NCBI GenBank assembly: GCA_046349775.1 | Contig: JAXMBS010000010.1 | Coordinates: 37,601 to 101,600 of the forward strand | Length of the DNA: 64,000 bases | Direction of reading: 5' to 3' | Source: JAEUIG01 sp046349775 | GTDB lineage: Bacteria > Planctomycetota > Planctomycetia > Planctomycetales > Planctomycetaceae | In this document: positions 8,839 through 18,987 of the stretch, piece by piece | Numbering within the stretch: the first letter of the stretch is position 1 | Layout: each line of letters starts with the position of its first letter | Program-made: the position numbers and the translations under genes | Notes under the pieces: generated by a model | Told to the model about the DNA's origin: nothing | Database searches by the model: none | Seen by the model: the letters and a program-made list of their open reading frames with translations, nothing else

Positions 8839-11800
8839 TCACCGCACAAAGACGAACTCCTTGACGTTCACCAGCACGTGGCAGTAGTCGGCCCAGACGC
8901 GCGGATCGTCCGGACCAAAGCGATATTCCTGGGTCTGCTGTGCCAGAAAGGCTTCTCCTTGTTCCAGTTCGGGTTCGCTCGGCGGACGACTGAAGGCGGA
9001 CTGGTAAAGCCGTTCGATCCGCTCGCGGCGGCTGGCCCGCGATGCATCGTGCAGCTCGTGTTCCGCCCACGCGCGGGCCTGCTGGATGACAAAGGGGTTG
9101 TTCATCAGGGCCAGCGCCTGCGCTGGGACGTTTGACACGCTGCGTCGTCCGATGGCCGTGTGCGGATTCGGGAAATCGAATGCTTGCAGCAGCGGTTCGG
9201 GGAAATTGCGGCGCACTGCCAGATACACACTGCGTCGGCCGGCGCCGTCGAGCGGGCCGGACTCCTGCGGACGTCCGCGCCCTTCGAGGAACGAAGTCAA
9301 ATGCAGCGGCACACTGCGACCGTAGAGCCGATCATCGAGCCGTCCCGATAAGGCCAGCAACTCGTCGCGGACAATCTCTCCTTCCAAACGCTTCAGCGGC
9401 ATTCGGTGCAGCAGAATGTTGAGCGGGTCGGCGGCATCGGCCGACTGATCGCCGCCGGATGCGCTGCTGTCCATCCGGTAGGCGGCGGAGAGCAGGATCA
9501 GCTGGTGGATGTGCTTGAGCGACCAGTCGTGGCGTACCAGCTCCGTCGCGAGCCAGTCCAGGAGTTCCGGATGAGACGGCGGTTGGCCCATGTGGCCGAA
9601 GTCGTCAGACGTCGGCACCAGGCCGCGCCCGAAGTAGTGCTGCCAGAGCCGGTTGACGATCACGCGCGGCACGATCGGCGACTGCCGCGGATCGATCATC
9701 TGCAGCGCCAGCTCGAGACGGCCGCTGGAACCAGGCGGGCGGTCGATAGCGGATGGCGGAGAGGCGGGAGACGCGGAGACAGGTTGAAAGACCTGCAGGT
9801 AACGGCGTGGAATGGTGTCGCCAGGCTTCTTCCAGTTTCCACGGATGAAGACGTATTCGTCCTCCGGCGTGCCGTCGGCGATCGCCAGTGCTGCCGGAGA
9901 CGTGTGCCTGACCTCCGCCAGCAGGGCATTCAGCCGGTTGACAAATGGAGCTGCCGCTGCCGCGAGATGTTCGAGTGTGCCGCGCGATTCGGGGCTCGCG
10001 GACTCGGGCGCGGCGAGCGCCGCCGCCAATCGCGTCACGTTCGAGGAGACGGCCGGTGGCGCGGGTGGCACGGTGTCCGACTGGACAACCTGCCTCACAC
10101 GCAGCGGTTCCTCGCCACGGACGACGATTTCCAGATGGGCCCGGTGTCCGACGTAGCGAGAGACGTCATGCTCGATCCATCGCCAGCCAGTCTCGGCGGG
10201 GGCGGCGTGCTGACTCAGCAGGGCGCCGTGCAACGGGCCGTTGATCGTCACGTGCGAGTCGACCACCAGATACAGATTGCAGCCGCCGGAGACCAGTAGA
10301 CAGAGGTGCTTGCGCTGGATTTCAAACGTTGGAGTCCGCAGCGTGTGTCCAGCGCGAGACCACCCGGCGAGACGGCCAGGATCATCAAGTTCACCGGCGG
10401 CGGTCCCGACGTTGTTCCACAGCGGATCCCGTTCGACGAACGCGGCCGCCGCGACGTCGCGGATCGGGCGCTGCGGGTCGCTCGTGAGCAGCACGTCTCC
10501 GGGCTGCACGACGCGCGTGCCGAACATCCCCCCTTCCGCGAGCGGGACGACGTCGGGCCGCGCGTAGTCGACGATCACTTCAGCGTCCGGCGGCAGCGCG
10601 GGGGCAGGGGCCGCGTCGTGCACGAGGTCATTCCCCGGCGGCTGTGCCAGCCATTCATCCAGTAACGGCCGCAGAGTGGTCGTCGCCGCGACGCGCACGG
10701 CGTCCAGTTCCTCCGCCACGCGGCGGTTGTGGTCCATCGACTCGTACAAGGCCTGGCGGTAGACCGAGCTTTGCAGGTAGCCCTGCAGAGCGTAGTAATC
10801 GCGCTGCGTGATCGGATCAAATTTATGGTCGTGGCAGCGTGCGCAGGCGACGGTCAGACCGAGGAACGTCTTGCCGTAGACGTCGAGCATGTTGGCGAAA
10901 CGCTCTGCTTCTTCCTGCCGGATATCAACCGGTGAGTGCACCCATTCGCCAAAGAACCAGAACCCGGTCGCCACGACGGACTCGTTGGCGCCGCTCGCCG
11001 GGCTGAACCGCGCCGGAAACCGGACCGCGTGTTCCGGCTGAGACTGCGCCGGCAGCAGATCTCCGGCGACGTGCTCGACGACGAACCGGTCGTAGGGCAC
11101 GTCGTCGTTAATAGCGCGGATGACGTAGTCGCGATAGTGCCAGGGGTTGGCGACGTCGTAATCAAATTCGTGACCGCGCGACTCCGCGTACCGGACCACG
11201 TCGAGCCAGTGGCGACCCCAGCGTTCGCCAAAATGCGGCGACGACAGCAGCCGTTCGACCACGGTCGCATACGCGTCCGGGGATTCATCGACGGCGAAGG
11301 CGGCGACTTCCCCCGGCTGCGGCGGAAGCCCGACCACGTCCAGGTAAGCGCGCCGGATCCAAACGGCGCGGTCGGCGGCTCCGGCCGGATGCAGTCCCGC
11401 CTGTTCCAGTCGTGCCAGGAGGAAACGGTCGGCCGGCGTCTGCGGCCAGTGCACGTCTTTGACTGCGGGGGGCGAAACACGCTGCAGCGGCTGGAAAGAC
11501 CAGTGACTGGCCCGCGCCGCAAAATCCATGCTCGAACTGGCGGCGGCAGCGGCTGCCCCGGTTGGCCAGGGGACGCCACTTCGCACCCACTCTTCCAGGG
11601 TGGAGATGGCCGCCGGGTCCAGCTTGCCGTCAGGCGGCATCTGATAGCCGTTCGGATCGTATTGGACGGCCTTAGTCAATTCGCTGCCGGCGACGTCCCC
11701 TGGAATCACTGCGGGTCCGGTGTCTCCCCCTTTGAGCAGGTTCTCTCGCGAATCGAGGACGAGATTGCCTTTATGGTCTTTCGCGTTGTGGCATTTCTGG

Positions 11801-11964
11801 CAATGCTCGGCGAGCAGCGGGCGGACCTTGTTCTCAAAGAATTCGAGCTGTTCAGTGGAGAATTGCGGTTCGCTGCCGCGCACAGGTGTGGCACTGAGCA
11901 CGCCCGCCAAAACGACCGCGAGGGTCGGCAGAACTCCGGATCGAAAAATGTCCACGCCATCCAC
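8839..11964 (-). CDS. PSD1-type planctomycete cytochrome C / DUF1549 / DUF1553 protein
   Basis: A 1041-residue secreted protein with a signal peptide ending near residue 30 (PVRGSEPQF). A single c-type heme motif CQKCH is at residues 55-59, in the planctomycete cytochrome C domain, with KGNLVLDSRE and MPPDGKL following. The DUF1549 domain comes next (PADRFLLARLEQ onwards), and DUF1553 occupies the C-terminal third (PRVIVNRLWQHYFGRGLV, SFLEGRGRP, NVPAQALALMNNPF). A role in electron transfer linked to extracellular polymer degradation has been proposed for the family but is not proven. The start is GTG at 11964. It is convergent with a DUF1501 gene. Confidence 0.94.
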   Translation of the reverse strand: MDGVDIFRSGVLPTLAVVLAGVLSATPVRGSEPQFSTEQLEFFENKVRPLLAEHCQKCHNAKDHKGNLVLDSRENLLKGGDTGPAVIPGDVAGSELTKAVQYDPNGYQMPPDGKLDPAAISTLEEWVRSGVPWPTGAAAAAASSSMDFAARASHWSFQPLQRVSPPAVKDVHWPQTPADRFLLARLEQAGLHPAGAADRAVWIRRAYLDVVGLPPQPGEVAAFAVDESPDAYATVVERLLSSPHFGERWGRHWLDVVRYAESRGHEFDYDVANPWHYRDYVIRAINDDVPYDRFVVEHVAGDLLPAQSQPEHAVRFPARFSPASGANESVVATGFWFFGEWVHSPVDIRQEEAERFANMLDVYGKTFLGLTVACARCHDHKFDPITQRDYYALQGYLQSSVYRQALYESMDHNRRVAEELDAVRVAATTTLRPLLDEWLAQPPGNDLVHDAAPAPALPPDAEVIVDYARPDVVPLAEGGMFGTRVVQPGDVLLTSDPQRPIRDVAAAAFVERDPLWNNVGTAAGELDDPGRLAGWSRAGHTLRTPTFEIQRKHLCLLVSGGCNLYLVVDSHVTINGPLHGALLSQHAAPAETGWRWIEHDVSRYVGHRAHLEIVVRGEEPLRVRQVVQSDTVPPAPPAVSSNVTRLAAALAAPESASPESRGTLEHLAAAAAPFVNRLNALLAEVRHTSPAALAIADGTPEDEYVFIRGNWKKPGDTIPRRYLQVFQPVSASPASPPSAIDRPPGSSGRLELALQMIDPRQSPIVPRVIVNRLWQHYFGRGLVPTSDDFGHMGQPPSHPELLDWLATELVRHDWSLKHIHQLILLSAAYRMDSSASGGDQSADAADPLNILLHRMPLKRLEGEIVRDELLALSGRLDDRLYGRSVPLHLTSFLEGRGRPQESGPLDGAGRRSVYLAVRRNFPEPLLQAFDFPNPHTAIGRRSVSNVPAQALALMNNPFVIQQARAWAEHELHDASRASRRERIERLYQSAFSRPPSEPELEQGEAFLAQQTQEYRFGPDDPRVWADYCHVLVNVKEFVFVR

Positions 11965-12208
11965 GTCCTGGATTCCTGACGATCAATCGGTCGGTCAACT
12001 GCGCGTGATGAATTCTATCAGGACTGGAAAACAGGTCGCCACCGCCAGCCTTGGCAGCGCTGAACAGCGGACGGAACCAGCGCTAGCAGTCTGGAACAGC
12101 AGGTAACGAAGGTAACGAAGAAGTGTTACAAGGGCTGTTGCTCGGGTGGCTCATGGGCACTCGACAACCACCTTCGATTCCTGCTTTGCCATCTGTGCTA
12201 GCCTTCAC

Positions 12209-13756
12209 TCAGACCGGAGAATCCCTCTCTCTCGTCGATTTCGAATCGGCCGCGACGATCGCGTCAAGCAGGCCATCCCACGTGTAGACCGAAGCCACTG
12301 CCGACACAGGTAGCCCGGCTTCCGCCGCGGCCTCGGCCGTGACAGGGCTGATCGCAGCCAGCCGGACAGAGCGCCCGACATGTACCCGGGCGGCAGGACT
12401 CAAGAGTGCGGCCAGACGCCGAGCAATGGTTGGGCTGCTCAGGCCGACCCATTGCAGTGCGCCTGATTCCAGCAACGACGACGCCGGTTCGGGCAGTCGC
12501 TCCAAGTCCACGTTCTGATAGGCCACGACCTCATCCACGGCGGCCCCGGCCGCGCGCAGCATCTCCGGCAGCACGTCGCGTCCCCGGCTTGCCCTTGCCC
12601 AAAGGAGTCGCTGGCCCTTGACGTGTGGAACGAGCGCTGCGGCGAGCGCCTCCGCGCGAAACGATTCCGGCACAACGTCCGCCCGCAGTTGCCGAGCTGC
12701 CAGCGCGTCTGCCGTGGAGGCGCCGATCGCGGCGAGCCGGATGTGGCCGAGCCTCCGAGTATCTTGCCCGCGCGCCCACAGCCGTCCGAGAAACTGCTCC
12801 ACGCCGTTGACGCTCGTGAACACCAGCCAGTCGTACTGATCGAGCTGGTCCAGCTTCTCGTCGACCGCGCGCCAGTCATCTGGCGGCAGAATCTGGATCA
12901 ACGGCATCAGGATCGGTTCCGCGCCGAGTTCGAGGCAGCGGGCGATGACGGCGTCGGCCTGCGCGTCCGGTCGGGTAATGCCAATGCGCCGGCCCAGCAG
13001 CGGGCGGCGCTCGTACCAGACCAGCTCCCCGCGCTGTGCGATCACGTCGCCGATGATGATGACCGACGGCGGCTGCAACTCCGCGCTGGCAGTGTCGGCA
13101 GCGAGCCGATCGAGAGTGGAGACAACGGTTCGCTGTTGCGAAGTTGCCGCTCGGGCGACGACTGCCGCCGGTGTGCACGGCGGTTTGCCGTGCGCTATCA
13201 ACGCATCGGCGATGGCCGCAACGCGGTGCAGGCCCATGTAAAACACCAGAGTGCCCGGAAACCTGGCGAGCGCTGCGTAGTCCAGGAGCGCCACCGGCTT
13301 CGACGGATCCTCGTGGCCGGTGACGAACGCCACGGCCGAGGACGTTTCGCGGTGCGTAAAGGAGAATCCCGCGTACGCGCCTGCGGCAGCCGCGGCCGTG
13401 ATGCCGGGCACGATTTCAAACGGAATCCCGGCCGCTTTAAGTGCGGCTGCTTCTTCGGCGCCGCGGCCGAAGATCAGCGGATCGCCCCCTTTGAGACGCA
13501 CGACCGTCTGACCGGCACGGGCGGCATCGATCAACTGGCGATTGATCTCTGCCTGGTCGAGCCGGCGGCCATCGGGGCCAGTGGATCGCGCGGTCCGCTT
13601 TGCGACCCCGTGCGCATGCCGCAGGATCAGCGGATTGACCAGCCCGTCGTACAGCACCAGGTCGGCGCGTTGCAGGCATTCCTGCCCGCGCAGTGTCAGC
13701 AGTCCCGGATCCCCCGGGCCGGCGCCGACCAGATACACCGTTCCCACGCTGGACAT
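12209..13756 (-). CDS. cobA-hemD: Fused uroporphyrinogen-III C-methyltransferase / uroporphyrinogen-III synthase
   Basis: The N-terminal half is a SAM-dependent uroporphyrinogen-III methyltransferase (VGAGPGDPGLLTLRG, then RLKGGDPLIFGRGAEE, then PGITAAAAAGAYAG), making precorrin-2 for siroheme or cobalamin. From about residue 250 it is uroporphyrinogen-III synthase (GRRIGITRPDAQAD, VFTSVNGVEQFL, and the C-terminal PVTAEAAAEAGLPV), which closes the tetrapyrrole ring. Both steps act on the same branch-point compound, and fusions of this kind are common. The open frame begins at a GTG at 13798, but ATG 13756 sits where family members start. It lies 100 bases downstream of the solute-binding lipoprotein gene on the same strand. 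Confidence 0.93.
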   Translation of the reverse strand: MSSVGTVYLVGAGPGDPGLLTLRGQECLQRADLVLYDGLVNPLILRHAHGVAKRTARSTGPDGRRLDQAEINRQLIDAARAGQTVVRLKGGDPLIFGRGAEEAAALKAAGIPFEIVPGITAAAAAGAYAGFSFTHRETSSAVAFVTGHEDPSKPVALLDYAALARFPGTLVFYMGLHRVAAIADALIAHGKPPCTPAAVVARAATSQQRTVVSTLDRLAADTASAELQPPSVIIIGDVIAQRGELVWYERRPLLGRRIGITRPDAQADAVIARCLELGAEPILMPLIQILPPDDWRAVDEKLDQLDQYDWLVFTSVNGVEQFLGRLWARGQDTRRLGHIRLAAIGASTADALAARQLRADVVPESFRAEALAAALVPHVKGQRLLWARASRGRDVLPEMLRAAGAAVDEVVAYQNVDLERLPEPASSLLESGALQWVGLSSPTIARRLAALLSPAARVHVGRSVRLAAISPVTAEAAAEAGLPVSAVASVYTWDGLLDAIVAADSKSTRERDSPV

Positions 13757-13856
13757 GCCGTCCCGATTCGTAACCACGCGGCGTGCTGACTGTCTCACCG
13801 CTGATAATAACCGCTCAGACGACCGGGCGGAGCCATCGCGCGGCCGTCGTTGCGTG

Positions 13857-15296
13857 TCATTTCGCGGACAGGCCGTGGCAGCGCCGGTAAACGGAGAGGA
13901 TCCGCTCGCGACCGATTTCGTCGATCAGGCTGTTCCACTCGGTCGCGGCCTGCTGCAGCGCCGCCGCGGCCGGCGTCCGGTCTTCGATCGCGTCCGTCAC
14001 GTGCGCGGTCAGCTTCTCGCGAAAGCGTGACGCCTCCGGCAGCGGGAGATCAAACAGGACGCGTGTCTCCAGCAGCACGGCCACGGTCGTCTCCAGGTGC
14101 CTGCGCCATTCCGGGGAAGTAAAGCCCGGCGCGGCCTTGCGCATCGCCGCCGGCAGGTCGACACTCCGGCAGATAGCCGGGCCGAAGGGTACGTCGTCTT
14201 CGGTGGTGTTTCGACGCATCGACGCCCAGAACTCCCAGGCCGCGTCGCGCTGCGCGGCATCGACTGTTGCGGAGGCGCAGACGGCGAACCCCTCAAAACC
14301 GACAACGGTCACGCGCGCCGCGGTTCCGGCGGGAACGGCCGTCCAAGCCCCGGCGCTGCGATCGTAGATGCGGCTGGCGCCCGGCAGTTTCGACGTGCCG
14401 ACGACGGCCATGGCGTCACTGCGCGGGGCGATCGGTTCATCCAGCTGCGGCGGCAGCCCGATCGCCAGCGCCGCCCGACCTTCCAGCACTGCCCGGCAGC
14501 ATTCCTGCGGCGACATCTGCAGCGACTGAGAGTCGAGGACTGCCAGCGCAGTGCGGCTGTCTTCGAGGGCCTGCACAAACGGCGGTCCGTTCACCAGTGG
14601 AGAGGCGTCCTGCAGATCCAGCAGGATCGACACGTTATCAGGGTGCAGTGCATATCCGGCGGCGCGGCCCAGCAGCATCGTGCTGCGAAATTCGGCGCTC
14701 CACGGTTCGAACGCCGGCAAACCGCCGGACCACTCAGCCAGGCTCGCCAGCAGCGCCTGATATTGTTCCCACGTGACCGGCGGTTGACGGCCGGCTGCTT
14801 CCAGCAGATCGGCCCGGTAATAGCACGCCAGGACCGGGCAGGCGACCGGAATCAGCAGTCGCTGGCCGCCGGGTTGCGCTATTCCATTTCGCAAGCCGCG
14901 CAGCGTCTCTTCCCAGTCGGTTGCGGCGCCCGCATTGTCGATCGGCGCCGGCCAGTTCGCGTCCACGAGGCGCGGCAATTGTGCCAGCGGGACCACCGCC
15001 AGCGCTGCCGAGGCCGGCGGCAGTGGTCCGTCAAGTCCTTCCTCGTTGACCCGACAGACCGCGCCGGTGGCTGCCTGCCACTCGTCAATCTGAATGCTCC
15101 ATTTTTGGGATAATCGCAACGACGGCGGGGCGCAGACTTCGACGGTGGTCCCCTTCAAGGCGGGCGGAGCGACCGCAACAGTCGGGGTCGTCGGCTGCCG
15201 GCACCCGGTCGCCAGCCAGCAGACCGCCAGCAGCAGTCCTGTCGTTGGGAGTCGACCGGCAGTGCGCGGCGCCGGTCTGGTGATCGATCGCATCAT
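13857..15296 (-). CDS. Extracellular solute-binding lipoprotein
   Basis: About 479 residues with a lipoprotein leader: a hydrophobic segment followed by LATGC, the cysteine at residue 32 being the lipidation site. The body resembles ABC-type family 1 binding proteins (VEVCAPPSLRLSQKW, ACYYRADLLEAAGRQPPVTWEQYQALL, ALAIGLPP), usually for sugars or other oligomers. No permease or ATPase gene is adjacent, so the partner transporter is unknown or absent. The start is uncertain: I chose the first of two adjacent ATGs at 15296-15291, but the frame opens at a GTG at 15344. The flanking genes are on the same strand with gaps of 100 and about 110 bases. Confidence 0.75.
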   Translation of the reverse strand: MMRSITRPAPRTAGRLPTTGLLLAVCWLATGCRQPTTPTVAVAPPALKGTTVEVCAPPSLRLSQKWSIQIDEWQAATGAVCRVNEEGLDGPLPPASAALAVVPLAQLPRLVDANWPAPIDNAGAATDWEETLRGLRNGIAQPGGQRLLIPVACPVLACYYRADLLEAAGRQPPVTWEQYQALLASLAEWSGGLPAFEPWSAEFRSTMLLGRAAGYALHPDNVSILLDLQDASPLVNGPPFVQALEDSRTALAVLDSQSLQMSPQECCRAVLEGRAALAIGLPPQLDEPIAPRSDAMAVVGTSKLPGASRIYDRSAGAWTAVPAGTAARVTVVGFEGFAVCASATVDAAQRDAAWEFWASMRRNTTEDDVPFGPAICRSVDLPAAMRKAAPGFTSPEWRRHLETTVAVLLETRVLFDLPLPEASRFREKLTAHVTDAIEDRTPAAAALQQAATEWNSLIDEIGRERILSVYRRCHGLSAK

Positions 15297-15407
15297 GGGG
15301 AGGACATGGACTGCCAGGCAGCGGCCGTTTTCGTCGTCACACACTCGGCGCGACGATCATGGCCGTCCGCATCTCGCTCCGCGGACGATGAAGTGACGTG
15401 GCTGCAT

Positions 15408-18400
15408 TCAGGGCGCTGCGCCTGCCTTCTGGCGCGCGGATTCCGGTGGGGCCGACGGGCCGGTTCCCGCGTCAGCGCCGGGAGTCGGCGTCGCATTCGT
15501 TGCTGCGCCCGAGGGCTCTGTGGAATCGGCCGCCGGTGCATTGCCCGATGGGTTCGCGTCGGCGGGAGTGTCCGGCGCGAACATGTCGCCCCACACGGGA
15601 ATATCCTGCGACGGCGGCGAAAACGATTCCGGATTCCCCGTCAGACTCGACGCGTAAAACACTGCCAATGCGCGCAATTCGGACTCCGGATCGCGCTCCA
15701 CCAGAGTGGTCAGCCGCTGCGCAGCGGCGTGATTGCGACCATCCTCCATGTCGCAGGCGGCGATCAGGTATTGATCGCGATTCCATTGCTGCGGATACGC
15801 GTACAGGAGGTCGCCGGCAATCGACACGCGCGAAATCATGCGCGCGTCGAGGAGGTCCGGGAACGCGTGCGTCAACGGCACCGACGACAAACCGGGTTGC
15901 TCGCCGGGCTTGGGACTCATGCCGAGGGTTGACTGCATGCGCATTTCGGTGGCGGCGGCGGCGTCTTCTTCGAGTAACGTCCGGACGCGCTCGTAATTGC
16001 CGGCGGCAATGTTGGCGTAAGCCGTCGTATTGCGCCAGCGACTGACCTCAAATGGTCCCTGCTGGAGCATCACGGTGGACATCGACTCCAGCCGGTCCAC
16101 GGCTTCGCTGATCCGTCCAACGTCCAGCAGGAGGTCCGCCATCAGCAGTTGCAGGCTCGCGTTCTGGGCCACGATCGTCTGGTCCTCTTCCAGCAGCCGC
16201 AGCGCCTCGCCGGGCAGGTTGCGGTTGATCGCCGAAGAGACGACATCGATGCGGCCGGTCTGGGACTCCATCATCTTCTCGGACGCGAGCGACTCCTGCA
16301 GTTCCTTCCGCACGTCGACGATCTGTTTATCCAGTTGGGTCATGATCTCGCGGTTCTGTTCGATCTCGGCCCGGCCCTCCTCGCTCGTCGGTTCCGCCAA
16401 TGTCAGCGTGCCGGTGATGCGTTCCACCTCGTGCAGGTGCGCAATCGCCAGGTCGTACTTCCTGGCATTCATCATCATCTGGAACAGCGCCATTTGCGTG
16501 GTCGCGTCATCGGGATTGCACCGTGCCGCCTGCAGCAGGGCCGACAGCGCCTGCCGTGCACGAACAGTCCCCGTGGCGACGCCGCGCGTCGGATCGAGGT
16601 ATGTCTCCAGCTGATTCAATCCCACATAGCACGTCGACAACGCGCCGTAGGCGTCCGCCGAGTTCGGATCGCTCACCAGTCCGCGGCGGGCATGCCGGAT
16701 GGCCAGCATCGCGAGCGCAGCGGAATAGTCCTGTGTCACCCGGCCAGAGAGCGCCAACCGCAACTGTGCGTAGTGCCGCGACAGTTGCACGTCGTTGGAG
16801 GCGACGTGCTTCGGCAGCACCAGCATTTCTTCGTACCACGACGGCTCGCGCGGTGGCGCAATCCCCGGAAGCGGCGCGGGGTCTTCGGCCCCGTCGCGGG
16901 GAAACGCCAACTTCAGAAAGTCTGAGCCGGGATGGGCCGCGAGGTAGTCGGCCAGCGGCTGGTCGTCGGCGCGATACCAGTACATGGCGGCCGATGCGGC
17001 GCCCAGCTTGGCGAGCCGCCACTCCCGTTCCGGATCGCTCATCAGATCGAAAAACGTCTCGTAGTTGGGGCGCCGGCCCGACAGGCGGGGCAACGCGTGC
17101 GAAATCTGAAACTCCGTGAACGCCGCGTGCCACTCGTCACGCTGACCCATCCGACTGTCGTTGCTCGTGCGCTGGCGCAGCGCCAGACGCAGTTTCCGAT
17201 GTCGCTCGGCCAGATTCAGCTGCGCACTGGCGTACATTGCCAGACGCGAATCGACAAACGGCTTGTGCCCGATCCAAATCAGCAGATCTCCCTGCGCCGG
17301 ATTGAAATTGAACGACCGATCGTCATACGAATCCGTCAGCAGGTCCTGCAGGCTGGCGATCGTTGCCGACATTTCCGGGTCCAGGCCCATGCCGATCCGG
17401 CGGCCGTCGGCGCCCATCAATCGCCCGCTGACGGCGAAATACGCCAGCGCAAACATGCCGATCACCGTCACGGCCCGGCCACCCCGCGAAAACAGGAGTT
17501 CGGCCGCTTCCACGGAGTACGACTGACGGAAGTTCCTCCGGTACCACTCCTGGCCATTGACGGCCGCCAGCGCGGCGAAAACGGCGCCGGCTGCCAGCAG
17601 CGCGTGCACTGACACCAGTGCCAGACCGATCATTGCCAGCCACGTCAGCAGATGGCTCATTCGCAGATGCCGGCGATTCAAAGCCATCGACAGCAGCGCG
17701 GCGAACGCAGTCAGGAGACCGGCCATGGTAAAGACGTTGAACTCCCGCCAAAAGATACGATCGACCAGCCGTAACGACAGGAAGTTGAATTCGAACCCCT
17801 CGTTGATGTACTGCAGTCGCTCAATCGGATCGACCCAGTACAGCAACTGCGGCGCCCGGGCGACGTGCACATGAAACGGATGCACGAACATCGCCAGAAT
17901 TCCGCCGATCGCAAACACCCAGACCGCGCCGCGCGAGCCAATCGTTGTTCGGCGGGCATCAATCAGGTCTCCCAGGGCATAGGCCAGCACCACCGCCGCA
18001 CCAAGAAATGCGTGTCCGTCGAGGTTGCTCCACAGCCACAGGAGCGGCAGGAGCAGGATGTAACGGGCGCCGTCCGGTCGCTCTTCGGCCTTCAGCAAGA
18101 GCAGCATCGTCAGCGACAGCCCGAGGATCGCGATGCTGTCGGGCCCCGGTCGCAGCAGCGGGAAAGCCGCCAGCGCCGCCAGCGTGACGCAGATCGATCC
18201 CCACCAGTTGGACACACCCTTGCGCGACACGGCAGTCACGCACCAGAAACTGATCCCTGCCAATACGGCGGCGAGGACCGTCAGCGCAATGTCGCCCCCT
18301 ATGCCGTAGACGGACGACAACAACAGGTCTCCCAGCCAGGAAAAATTCAGCCAGGGCTGCTCAGTAGCCGACACCGAAAACACGTCCGTTCGCGGCGGGA

Positions 18401-18713
18401 GCCAACCGTGTGCCGCCAGGTACTGCCCGGTCTTGATCCGCACCAGAGTCAGCGATTCCGAGACCTCCGTCCAGCCGAGGAGCACGGCCAGCAGGACTGC
18501 CGACCACCGCAGCATGAAGTCGCCGCGGACAGCTTCGTCCTCCACGAGCTCCGGAGTGAGTGGTTCAATTTCTGGAAGCCCCTCGTCGACGTCCAGCGGA
18601 GCATCGCCGGTCATCGCAGTCGTCGTCACGGGCTGCGACGACTTGGGGGCGGACGGTTCCTGTTCGCCCGGTTTTGCTGGGGTGCTGTCCACGGGATTAA
18701 CCAGTTCTGACAA
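15408..18713 (-). CDS. Large membrane protein with C-terminal TPR-like region
   Basis: 1101 residues. After a roughly 65-residue acidic, Pro-rich cytoplasmic start come about ten hydrophobic segments to residue 440 (for example LRWSAVLLAVLLGW, LLPLLWLWSNLDGHAFLG). The WSNLDGHAFLG region recalls the multi-membrane part of planctomycete glycosyltransferase-like proteins. Residues of about 600-1030 are helical with tetratricopeptide-like spacing (ALLQAARCNPDDATTQMALFQMMMNARKYDLAIAHL). The tail from about 1040 is Pro/Ala-rich and low in complexity. I cannot assign a reaction. The start is a TTG at 18713, without a clear ribosome site; the first in-frame ATG is at 18614. Confidence 0.75.
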   Translation of the reverse strand: MSELVNPVDSTPAKPGEQEPSAPKSSQPVTTTAMTGDAPLDVDEGLPEIEPLTPELVEDEAVRGDFMLRWSAVLLAVLLGWTEVSESLTLVRIKTGQYLAAHGWLPPRTDVFSVSATEQPWLNFSWLGDLLLSSVYGIGGDIALTVLAAVLAGISFWCVTAVSRKGVSNWWGSICVTLAALAAFPLLRPGPDSIAILGLSLTMLLLLKAEERPDGARYILLLPLLWLWSNLDGHAFLGAAVVLAYALGDLIDARRTTIGSRGAVWVFAIGGILAMFVHPFHVHVARAPQLLYWVDPIERLQYINEGFEFNFLSLRLVDRIFWREFNVFTMAGLLTAFAALLSMALNRRHLRMSHLLTWLAMIGLALVSVHALLAAGAVFAALAAVNGQEWYRRNFRQSYSVEAAELLFSRGGRAVTVIGMFALAYFAVSGRLMGADGRRIGMGLDPEMSATIASLQDLLTDSYDDRSFNFNPAQGDLLIWIGHKPFVDSRLAMYASAQLNLAERHRKLRLALRQRTSNDSRMGQRDEWHAAFTEFQISHALPRLSGRRPNYETFFDLMSDPEREWRLAKLGAASAAMYWYRADDQPLADYLAAHPGSDFLKLAFPRDGAEDPAPLPGIAPPREPSWYEEMLVLPKHVASNDVQLSRHYAQLRLALSGRVTQDYSAALAMLAIRHARRGLVSDPNSADAYGALSTCYVGLNQLETYLDPTRGVATGTVRARQALSALLQAARCNPDDATTQMALFQMMMNARKYDLAIAHLHEVERITGTLTLAEPTSEEGRAEIEQNREIMTQLDKQIVDVRKELQESLASEKMMESQTGRIDVVSSAINRNLPGEALRLLEEDQTIVAQNASLQLLMADLLLDVGRISEAVDRLESMSTVMLQQGPFEVSRWRNTTAYANIAAGNYERVRTLLEEDAAAATEMRMQSTLGMSPKPGEQPGLSSVPLTHAFPDLLDARMISRVSIAGDLLYAYPQQWNRDQYLIAACDMEDGRNHAAAQRLTTLVERDPESELRALAVFYASSLTGNPESFSPPSQDIPVWGDMFAPDTPADANPSGNAPAADSTEPSGAATNATPTPGADAGTGPSAPPESARQKAGAAP

Positions 18714-18987
18714 AAGGAATTACGCAGAATCAATGCGGAATGAGGGCGCAGCCGCGGCGGGATGAGATCGACGCAGCCAAATCCGACCCGCATGCTACGG
18801 GTCGGCCGGAGCACAGGTCAACCATCTTCTGGTTGTTTCAGCACTTGCGCTGCCGAGTGACCTCACGCTTCTCGGACAATTGCGACAAGTCGGTCAGACG
18901 CCCCGTTAAACACTTGCACACTAAGCCGCGAATCACGACGATCAGTCGGTCCTGTCTCCCGGACTTCACGGAACGAAGGAGTCGCGA

